A stretch of 64,000 nucleotides of DNA from Verrucomicrobiota bacterium (GTDB lineage: Bacteria > Verrucomicrobiota > Kiritimatiellia > UBA8416 > JABMPJ01), in contig JABGQM010000003.1 of the NCBI GenBank assembly GCA_018648805.1, positions 88,498-152,497 of the forward strand. Reading direction: 5' to 3'. The translations under genes were made by a program, and so were the position numbers. Numbering within the stretch: position 1 is the stretch's first letter; each line of letters starts with the position of its first letter. Of this stretch, positions 57,711 through 64,000 are shown one piece after another. Under the pieces are notes generated by a model. It was not told the DNA's origin, ran no database searches, and saw only the letters and a program-made list of their open reading frames with translations.

Positions 57711-59726
57711 ATGAGTAAGCGAGCATTCACACTTAAATCGATGATATTCGGGCTGATCGGCCTGCTTATTGTCAGCATTTTCCCGAGCTACAGTGAGTCT
57801 GTGCTCAAGCTGAAGGGCTCCATCAAAGGGTACCTGCCGGTGGTGCCGCTCTTCCTGACCGTTCTGCTTTCGTTTGGGTGGAATGGGCTTGCAGGGCGCT
57901 TCAACCGGCGTCTGGCACTCAGTTCACGCGAATTGGCCGTCATATTCGGGTTGATGGCGATGGTGTCGTGGCTGCCCGGTGTGCAGCGGGCGATGGTTCG
58001 CCACACGGTGCTGCCGCGCTACGAGGAATTGACCACCAACGCGAGCTGGCAGGAAGCCGGCGTCACGACGCGGATGCCGGATCGGTTGTTTCCGCGCGGT
58101 GTAACGGGCGAGACGATCGGTGAGCAGACGCACTTCGGGATGATCCAAGGCGGAGTGGCCGTCGAGGACATTCCGTATTCGGCTTGGATCGCTCCGCTGC
58201 TGAACTGGATGCCGTTTCTACTCCTGATGGTGCTCTGTCTGCTGGCGCTGACGTTTATGGTTCACCGGCAGTGGACGCGGCATGAGCAGCTCCGCTATCC
58301 CCTGGCCTCGGTGATTGACTCCCTGATTAAGCAGGACCCGCAGAAGCCCGGTGGCGCCATCTTTCGCAACCGACTATTCTGGTTTGGGTTCGGCATCATC
58401 TTCGGAATCAACGTCCTGCGCTACCTGCACGCCTGGTTCCCCAACAATCTGCCCATGATCCCGACGGAGTATGTACTGGGCTGGAGCCGACTGTTTCCGC
58501 TGATCGGTGAGTCCAATGCAGGGGCATTCGGTCTGAATTGGATGCCGATCAGTTTCGCCCTGATCGGGATTTCCTATTTTGTGGCAACCGACGTGAGCCT
58601 GTCGATCGGGTTGACCGCTCCGTTGGCGACGCTGTTGGGCGTGCAGTACTACCTGGTCACTGGGAATCCCGTTCCGACGGCCGATCTCTCAACGTTCCGG
58701 GCTGGCGGTTTCATCGCGGTGGGCTTGATCCTGGTCTACACGGGCCGCACCTACTATTTTCCGATTCTGCGCAAAGCGGTATGGCCCGGTAGCAAGGGGG
58801 CGGCGGTGAATACCGATGGTGTCTGGGCCGCGCGGGTGTTCCTGTCGGCCTACGTGGCGCTGATCCTCGTCACGGCGACGATGGGTGTGGGACTCCTGAT
58901 GGCATGGGTCATTGTGACCTTCCTGCTGCTGGTATTTCTCGTGGTGACCCGCCTGGTGTGCGAGACCGGCATGCCCACCATTGTTACCGGGTGGTCGCTG
59001 CCAGCCGTTCTGAGCGGCTTGTTCGGGCCCGCCGCCATCGGCGCCGCGCCGGTGATGTTTATGATGTTCCTCAACAGCGTGATGACGGGGACGGGGTCCA
59101 CCACGTTGATGATGCCCTACATGGCGACCAGTCTGAAGCTGCTGGACGACAACAACGTTAATTTGAAGCGGTTCGCGGTTGTGTCCAAGGTCGCCATCGT
59201 GGCGGCACTGCTGATCGGGTTTGTGGCCGTGATAACGCTGGCCTATACGCAGGGCGAGGGCAACCTTCTGAAGGGCGAGCGCGCCGAGTGGACCAAGGGC
59301 GTACGCCAGGTGCTGTCCATGATGGACTTCGGCCAGTACGAGGCCTCGGAAGCCGCCGGTGGGGTCGCGAAACTGGCACTGATTCGACCTGAGGGAAAGA
59401 CGCTGGGACTCGTGGCGACCGGGCTGTGCACGGTGATCGGTTGCTACCTGTTGCGGTTCCGGTTTTCCGGGTGGCCGCTGCACCCGCTTTTTTTCATCGT
59501 CGTCGGGACATCGGTGGGGGGCCAGGCTTGGACGAGCTTCTTGCTGGGCTGGGTCATCAAGTCCCTGATCGTGAAAGTCGGCGGCGGTCGTGTCTATCGC
59601 AGTGCCAAGCCACTGTTTATCGGGTTCATTATTGCCGAGTTTATGATCATTGCCACGATTCTTATCGTGGGGCTGATCTACAACACCATCACCGGCAGTG
59701 AGCCGATCTCGTTTTGGATGATTTGA
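57711..59726 (+). CDS. Polytopic membrane protein (DUF6785/OPT-like)
   Basis: 671 residues from ATG 57711 (GGGGAGCGG upstream; TTG 57681 would be longer). About twelve or more TM segments, for example MIFGLIGLLIVSIFP, PLLNWMPFLLLMVLCLLALT, LILVTATMGVGLLMAWVIV and FLLVWVIKSL-like stretches near the end. The overall pattern resembles DUF6785 proteins of PVC bacteria, distantly like oligopeptide transporters. Substrate unknown. The stop overlaps the FtsX-like permease start (TGATG), so it belongs to the same operon and may cooperate with the ABC system. Confidence 0.72.
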   Translation: MSKRAFTLKSMIFGLIGLLIVSIFPSYSESVLKLKGSIKGYLPVVPLFLTVLLSFGWNGLAGRFNRRLALSSRELAVIFGLMAMVSWLPGVQRAMVRHTVLPRYEELTTNASWQEAGVTTRMPDRLFPRGVTGETIGEQTHFGMIQGGVAVEDIPYSAWIAPLLNWMPFLLLMVLCLLALTFMVHRQWTRHEQLRYPLASVIDSLIKQDPQKPGGAIFRNRLFWFGFGIIFGINVLRYLHAWFPNNLPMIPTEYVLGWSRLFPLIGESNAGAFGLNWMPISFALIGISYFVATDVSLSIGLTAPLATLLGVQYYLVTGNPVPTADLSTFRAGGFIAVGLILVYTGRTYYFPILRKAVWPGSKGAAVNTDGVWAARVFLSAYVALILVTATMGVGLLMAWVIVTFLLLVFLVVTRLVCETGMPTIVTGWSLPAVLSGLFGPAAIGAAPVMFMMFLNSVMTGTGSTTLMMPYMATSLKLLDDNNVNLKRFAVVSKVAIVAALLIGFVAVITLAYTQGEGNLLKGERAEWTKGVRQVLSMMDFGQYEASEAAGGVAKLALIRPEGKTLGLVATGLCTVIGCYLLRFRFSGWPLHPLFFIVVGTSVGGQAWTSFLLGWVIKSLIVKVGGGRVYRSAKPLFIGFIIAEFMIIATILIVGLIYNTITGSEPISFWMI

Positions 59727-61204
59727 TGTCGAACCAAAAGAACATTGATGTGCGGGACCAGGTAACACTCTCGTTTGAGAAGTCGTTCCGGTTCTGCCGC
59801 AAGGGCATCTCGTACCGCCTCTTCCGGTCGTCGTTGACGCTGGCGGTGGTCGTTGTGGCGGTGGCCTTCTTTACGGTATTGGTGAGCGAAAGCCTGATGC
59901 TGCGCTCGACATCGGTGGGGGTACACGACGAGATGGGCCGTGCACGCGAGGCGGACACGACGCTCATGCACCTTTTTCATCGCTATTCGAGCCGGGATCT
60001 TTCGGCGAAGCTGGCCGGCTTGAAGGACGATCCTGCGGCCGTGGCCGAATTCGCGCAGGTGGCCGGGGTGTCGGTCGAAATGGCGACCGACCTCGCGACC
60101 CAATGCTACGTGGAGCAGCTGTTTCTACACTTCTTCCGCACGCTCTCGCCCGGCAAGCGCGTCGTCCTGGTCAAGAAGCACACCGGCCGCGCCACGTTTG
60201 AGTTCCTGTCCGGCACGTCCGAGTGGGACGCCTTTGTCGTGGACCTGGCGAAGATGCGGTCCGTGCGCCTGCCGACACCGCTGGAGACGCTGCGCACCTT
60301 CCTCGACAACCGTGAGGTCTTCCTGGCATCGCTCCAGACGGTGCGGGAGGCCCGAGATCAGACCGTGACGGCCCTCGAGGTGAAGCTGGACGGGCTGACC
60401 GGTGATGCGGACGCCGCGGCGTGGTTGGGGCAGGCATCGGATGCCGATGTCGCGCAGTGGCGCACGATCGTGACCGCCAGTGGCTTTGATTTGGATCCGG
60501 ATGCCATGCGGCGTATTCAGGAAGTGTTGCGTGTTACGGCGTTGGAGAATCGCATTTCCAAGTGGCTGCAGAGCCCACAGAATCGTGAGGCGTGGAAGGT
60601 GAAGCTACAGACCACGCCGGGTCTCGAAACGAAGCTTCTGATGCTCAAGGACCAGAAGGTTGCGGCGCTGGTGGGCGACACCTTCTCGGCCGAAGAGCGC
60701 GCCGCCGTGGCGGATCGTTTTCTAAGGGTTAAGCACCTGCGTGAGCTCGTGGGCAAACTGCCCCGGGTTGAAGACACGGGCGTGGCCCCATCGCGTTTCA
60801 TGGACGGCCGGCAGATGTTTTTGGTCATCATCTCCTTCCTGGTCTGCATGGTCGGCATTACGAATGCCATGCTGATGTCGATCACCGAGCGCTTTCGCGA
60901 GATCGCCACGATGAAGTGTCTGGGCGCCACAGACGGCTTTATCCTCAAGCAGTTTCTGATCGAGGCCGCCATTCAGGGCGTGATCGGCGGTACGGCGGGC
61001 ATGCTGATCGGTATGATCATCTCGGTGGTCAAATCCTGGATCCTGCTGGGCGGCGCCGTCCTGGCCCACCTGCCCGGACTCCAGATGTTGATTTGTGCCG
61101 TGGCAACGGTCGTGATTGGCATCCTGCTTGCCATGCTGGCCTCGATTTACCCGGCACGGGCCGCCGCCAGGATGGCCCCTATGGATGCGATGAGGGTCGA
61201 ATAA
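59726..61204 (+). CDS. FtsX/MacB-like ABC permease
   Basis: 492 residues. TM1 (FRSSLTLAVVVVAVAFFTVLV) is followed by a ~320-residue, largely helical extracytoplasmic domain, then three C-terminal TM segments (MFLVIISFLVCMVGITNAML, AIQGVIGGTAGMLIGMIISV, MLICAVATVVIGILLAMLAS). ERFREIATMKCLGATDGFI is the coupling-helix region typical of FtsX-like permeases. The large helical domain is unusual in size and content. ATG 59726 overlaps the upstream stop, and the stop overlaps the ATPase start (TAATG). Confidence 0.88.
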   Translation: MSNQKNIDVRDQVTLSFEKSFRFCRKGISYRLFRSSLTLAVVVVAVAFFTVLVSESLMLRSTSVGVHDEMGRAREADTTLMHLFHRYSSRDLSAKLAGLKDDPAAVAEFAQVAGVSVEMATDLATQCYVEQLFLHFFRTLSPGKRVVLVKKHTGRATFEFLSGTSEWDAFVVDLAKMRSVRLPTPLETLRTFLDNREVFLASLQTVREARDQTVTALEVKLDGLTGDADAAAWLGQASDADVAQWRTIVTASGFDLDPDAMRRIQEVLRVTALENRISKWLQSPQNREAWKVKLQTTPGLETKLLMLKDQKVAALVGDTFSAEERAAVADRFLRVKHLRELVGKLPRVEDTGVAPSRFMDGRQMFLVIISFLVCMVGITNAMLMSITERFREIATMKCLGATDGFILKQFLIEAAIQGVIGGTAGMLIGMIISVVKSWILLGGAVLAHLPGLQMLICAVATVVIGILLAMLASIYPARAAARMAPMDAMRVE

Positions 61205-61968
61205 TGCCTTTTGACGCCAAAACATATGCTACCGACAAAGAGGTCGTCGTCCGTGCGGTGGGGGTGCAGAAGCACTTCACGCGTGGCACGGAGACGGTCA
61301 AGGCCCTGCGTGGGATCGACCTCTGTATCTATCGCGGCGAATACGTCTGCGTCATGGGTCCCTCGGGATCGGGCAAGAGCACTTTCTTCAACATGGTGGG
61401 CGGCCTGGACTCCCCGACGTCGGGCCGGGTCTTCATGGACGCCGTGGATATGGCCCAGCTCAACGCCAACGAGTTGGCCTTCCTGCGCTGCCGTAAGGTG
61501 GGCTACGTTTTTCAGTCGTACAACCTCAACAGCGTGATGACGGCCCTCGATAATGTAACGTTACCGATGGTTTTTGCTGGAAAGCACTCGGATGATGCAC
61601 GTGAACGCGGGATGCAACTGCTCGAGCGAGTTGGACTGGGTGAGCGCTGGAATCACCGGCCCAAGGAGATGTCGGGCGGCCAGCAGCAGCGCGTGGCGAT
61701 TGCCCGCTCGCTGGCCAATGCGCCCTCCCTGCTCCTGTGCGACGAGCCGACCGCCAACCTGGATATCAAGACCGGCAAAGAGATTCATCATCTGCTAGAC
61801 ACGCTTAACAAAGAGGATGGCGTGACGATCATCTGTGCCACGCACGACTACAACATGCTGGCCGTATGCGACCGCATCGTCTGGATCGCGGATGGCAATG
61901 TCGATCGCATCGAGCTGAGCGAAGATCTTGAAATCACGAAGGCGAGCCTGGGGGAAGAGCATGAGTAG
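61204..61968 (+). CDS. LolD/MacB-type ABC ATPase
   Basis: 254 residues. Walker A is [11 protein letters not shown]-loop [12 protein letters not shown], signature [16 protein letters not shown], Walker [13 protein letters not shown], and H-loop [10 protein letters not shown]; all are intact. It should power the permease encoded immediately upstream, with which it overlaps. Such pairs drive mechanical work on lipoproteins, antibiotics or peptidoglycan enzymes rather than classic transport. It overlaps the next gene by 8 bases. Confidence 0.94.
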   Translation: MPFDAKTYATDKEVVVRAVGVQKHFTRGTETVKALRGIDLCIYRGEYVCVMGPSGSGKSTFFNMVGGLDSPTSGRVFMDAVDMAQLNANELAFLRCRKVGYVFQSYNLNSVMTALDNVTLPMVFAGKHSDDARERGMQLLERVGLGERWNHRPKEMSGGQQQRVAIARSLANAPSLLLCDEPTANLDIKTGKEIHHLLDTLNKEDGVTIICATHDYNMLAVCDRIVWIADGNVDRIELSEDLEITKASLGEEHE

Positions 61969-64000
61969 GGCAAAGAGAGTCAACGCCCAACAACCAACAC
62001 CCAACATCCAACATCCAAGGGAGACGTTGGACGTTGTGCGTTGGATGTTGGTTGTTGGATGTTCATTCCTCTTTTCCTTGTCCGCCCCCGCCGGCGAGGT
62101 CTATCAGTCGGTGATGCAGGAGCTGACACGGCACGATCACCGCTTGCCGGGCAGCGCGGCCTATACGGCCAGCCTGGACCACCTTGACAGAACGCTGCAG
62201 TCGGCCGGCCTCGAAACGCACCGGCAGACCTATGACACGCTGGTGCCCGAGACGCGCGAGTGTCGCCTCACGGTGAATGGTATCGACGTTACCCCGGTCT
62301 ACGGGCTGGGCCCCAATGGGCCGGCCAACAACACGACAGGCGGCAAGGTGCTCGCAGGACCGTTGGTTTATCTGGGCAGCGGCACGCTGGCCGAGATGAA
62401 GGGGCAGCCCGTGGATGGCTGTATAGCCGTGCTCGACTTCGCGTCCCCCAACATGCTGCAGGTCTTGAGCCAGGGCGCCCGGGCCATTGTATTTGTGGGC
62501 GACGGGACCGAGACGCAGTGGCAGGTGCGCAAACAGTTTGTTCAGCAGGCCGTCGAGATCCCCCGCCTCTACGTGACACAGGCGGATGCGGAGCGAAGCG
62601 GACTGCTCTCGAACGCGGCCGGACGTAAGGCAGAAGTGGCGATCACGACCGTGTGGAAGGATGTGCAGGGCGTTAACCTCTGGGCCGAGATTCCCGGTGA
62701 AACGGGGGCCACCTTCAAGTTCGATCAGGAGGAGGCCATCGTCCTGACTGCGACCTACGACACCTTCGGAACGGTGCCCGAACTGTCGCCGTCCGTGCGA
62801 ACGGCAGCCAACTGCGCGTTGCTGGCCGAGGTCGCCGCAGAGCTGAAGGCGCAGCCGCTCAAGCGCAGCGTGTTTGTAGTCTTCCTGGGCAGCCATTTTG
62901 CCGCGCAGGACGGGGCCCGGATGTTTTACTTCGCCATGCGGCGCGGCAAGAGCGGCGAATTGGACCAGCGCGTCAAGGATTACGAGACGATGCTGGAGAC
63001 GTCTGAGGAGCGCATGACCGTCCTGGCGGCGGAAGACTTTTTTGCGCAGAAGTCACCGCTCATGGGCGAGCTGATCTCACGCGTCGAGAAACGGTTGAAC
63101 GCGCGGGTCAGCATATTGAACTACGAGCTGCGGATGGTCCGGGAAGCGCTCTTGCCGCTGCGGCGCATGAAGACCGTGCTGCCGGTCGACCAAGTGACCA
63201 TGGACGGCCTGCTGGCGGATGAGGCCCGTATCCAGTCCCGGCGTAGCGCCCTCAACGGGATGCGCCGCCAGTTCAACGACCGGGTCGTGACCAACAAGGT
63301 GCTGTTTGCCGAAATCGCATCCCAGGAGATCGCGACCGTGGAGCGCGAAATCCAAGACGTGCGCAACCTCATCACGCACAACACCACACATCGGGAGCTG
63401 GCCGCACGACTCTGCGCCAAGCGGCTGATGGCGCATTTCGATGTCGATCTTGCCAACGCGACGGGTGCGTGGACGCTGAACATGGAGGGGACCGGCTCCC
63501 AAATGTTCTACCACTCGATGAATGCCAAGTGGGCCGAGCTCAAGCTGGGCGACTACGTGAAGAACATCGTGTCGTTGGCCGCGCTGGACGCCTCGCTTGA
63601 GGGGCGCGGGTCGCCGGGCGCAGGGCTCTTTGTTGAGCCGGTCACATCCCTGGTGTTCCCCGGGAAGTTTTGTGCGCCGTCGATCCGTAGCAAGGCGTCA
63701 CGCGTGGCACATGCGATGCAGGTATACGGCTACCAGTTGCTGACCGTGGCCGATCCGTTGAACGGCGATGAGATGCCGTACCGGCAGGTGGTGGACCTCG
63801 AGCCGTTGACACCCCGCCTCACGGCCTTTACGGCGGCCCTGGCGACCGACCCGGCCCTGTCACAGGTGTGCCCGCTGGCCGAGGCGACGTCACACAAGGG
63901 CGCCGTGATGCATTTCAAGGGGGAGGGCGGCCTGCGCTTCCTGCAGTTCGCGCGCGGATCCACGACGGAGTTGGACGGCGTGCCGGAAGACGGGATCGCC
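61961..64000 (+). CDS. Secreted PA-domain / M28-like protein (3' partial)
   Basis: The frame is open from ATG 61961 to the window end (680 codons, no stop). Residues 8-35 are encoded by a heptamer array and include a signal/TM segment (RWMLVVGCSFLFSLSAPAG). The next ~200 residues resemble the PA-like lid of M28 peptidases (VYLGSGTLAEMKGQPVDGCI, ARAIVFVGDG). A core follows with ATYDTFGTVPELSPSVRTAA, CALLAEVAAELKAQPLKRSV and FVVFLGSHFAAQDGARMFYF, laid out like M28, but the usual His-x-Asp and Glu-Glu zinc ligands are replaced. A coiled region follows. The ABC genes upstream probably act with this protein. ATG 62045 is a shorter start option. Confidence 0.82.
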   Translation, partial: MSRAKRVNAQQPTPNIQHPRETLDVVRWMLVVGCSFLFSLSAPAGEVYQSVMQELTRHDHRLPGSAAYTASLDHLDRTLQSAGLETHRQTYDTLVPETRECRLTVNGIDVTPVYGLGPNGPANNTTGGKVLAGPLVYLGSGTLAEMKGQPVDGCIAVLDFASPNMLQVLSQGARAIVFVGDGTETQWQVRKQFVQQAVEIPRLYVTQADAERSGLLSNAAGRKAEVAITTVWKDVQGVNLWAEIPGETGATFKFDQEEAIVLTATYDTFGTVPELSPSVRTAANCALLAEVAAELKAQPLKRSVFVVFLGSHFAAQDGARMFYFAMRRGKSGELDQRVKDYETMLETSEERMTVLAAEDFFAQKSPLMGELISRVEKRLNARVSILNYELRMVREALLPLRRMKTVLPVDQVTMDGLLADEARIQSRRSALNGMRRQFNDRVVTNKVLFAEIASQEIATVEREIQDVRNLITHNTTHRELAARLCAKRLMAHFDVDLANATGAWTLNMEGTGSQMFYHSMNAKWAELKLGDYVKNIVSLAALDASLEGRGSPGAGLFVEPVTSLVFPGKFCAPSIRSKASRVAHAMQVYGYQLLTVADPLNGDEMPYRQVVDLEPLTPRLTAFTAALATDPALSQVCPLAEATSHKGAVMHFKGEGGLRFLQFARGSTTELDGVPEDGIA
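61981..62064 (+). repeat. Coding heptamer array with inverted halves
   Basis: Twelve 7-bp units: CAACGCC, CAACAAC, CAACACC, CAACATC, CAACATC, CAAGGGA, then GACGTTG, GACGTTG, TGCGTTG, GATGTTG, GTTGTTG, GATGTTC. The second half is roughly the reverse complement of the first. Total 84 bp, i.e. 28 codons, so the frame of the last gene is kept. Confidence 0.85.

Noticed and set aside
58689..59768. Minus-strand His/Gln-rich frame opposite the polytopic membrane protein
   Set aside because: A hydrophobic protein on one strand gives polar His/Gln-rich shadows on the other; no ribosome site.
61981..62064. CRISPR-like or rho-independent terminator structure
   Set aside because: Heptamers are contiguous and in a coding frame; halves are only roughly complementary and there is no T-run.

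Overview
The window is about 64 kb of GC-rich bacterial chromosome. Gene content points to the PVC group, most likely a Kiritimatiellota/Verrucomicrobiota-type anaerobe: a Cys-type sulfatase, GH78 and GH31 glycosidases, a SASA esterase, a TIGR03790-type protein, a DUF6785-like membrane protein, large secreted beta-rich proteins, MCE and outer-membrane genes, and many palindromic and heptamer repeats. This placement is inferred from gene content, not from a phylogenetic marker. No rRNA, tRNA, CRISPR array, prophage or intact transposase was seen.

Layout. 1-6.7 kb: two related secreted proteins (the first cut by the window edge, with a Thr/Ala repeat linker), a two-component pair whose regulator ends in a possible HEPN-like domain, and a beta-helix protein. 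6.8-9.1 kb: ptsP. 9.2-18.6 kb: System II cytochrome c assembly (ccs1/resB, ccsA), then the siroheme-dependent (Ahb) heme route as compacted and fused genes: ahbC, ahbD, fused ahbA-ahbB, fused sirC-hemA, and fused hemC-cobA-hemD whose HemC part lacks domain III. 18.5-22.5 kb, minus strand: dinB, an ABC exporter with zinc ribbon, and a DUF1854 protein. 22.6-28.4 kb: patatin phospholipase, sulfatase, B12-binding radical SAM enzyme, and an OmpR-type two-component pair. 28.6-33.9 kb: outer-membrane barrel, lipoprotein, and an MCE lipid-transport operon (permease, ATPase-like subunit with eroded motifs, MCE protein with helical repeats). 34.0-36.7 kb: primary sigma factor with a histone-H1-like Lys/Ala tail, and an RRM protein with an N-terminal membrane segment. 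37-43.4 kb: secreted repeat proteins, GmhB-like phosphatase, and a GHMP kinase fused to a GalU-type nucleotidyltransferase. 43.4-57.6 kb: an accessory carbohydrate region (GH78, UroD-like methyltransferase, SASA esterase, enolase-superfamily dehydratase, M42 peptidase, secreted adhesin-like protein, GH31). 57.7-64 kb: a tightly overlapping operon of a polytopic membrane protein, FtsX-like permease, LolD-like ATPase, and a secreted PA/M28-like protein that runs off the end.

Working together. The 9-18.6 kb block links heme synthesis from glutamyl-tRNA through uroporphyrinogen III and siroheme to protoheme with heme delivery to c-type cytochromes; hemL, hemB and a sirohydrochlorin ferrochelatase are not in the window. 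The 43-57 kb block looks like glycan breakdown.

The carbohydrate region is peppered with REP/REPIN-like palindromes that begin TGTAGCCCGC. Their stems vary with compensatory changes. One pair sits in frame inside the GH78 gene and another supplies that gene's stop codon. A second family of roughly 250-290 bp elements with inverted ends (MITE-like) occurs twice, plus one solo end. Two 7-bp-period arrays are present, one of which encodes the start and signal segment of the last gene. Two near-identical AraC-type HTH remnants each lie beside REP elements. Three secreted proteins share a short C-terminal ending (GTMLLFK, GSVFILR, GALFIVR) that may be a sorting signal.
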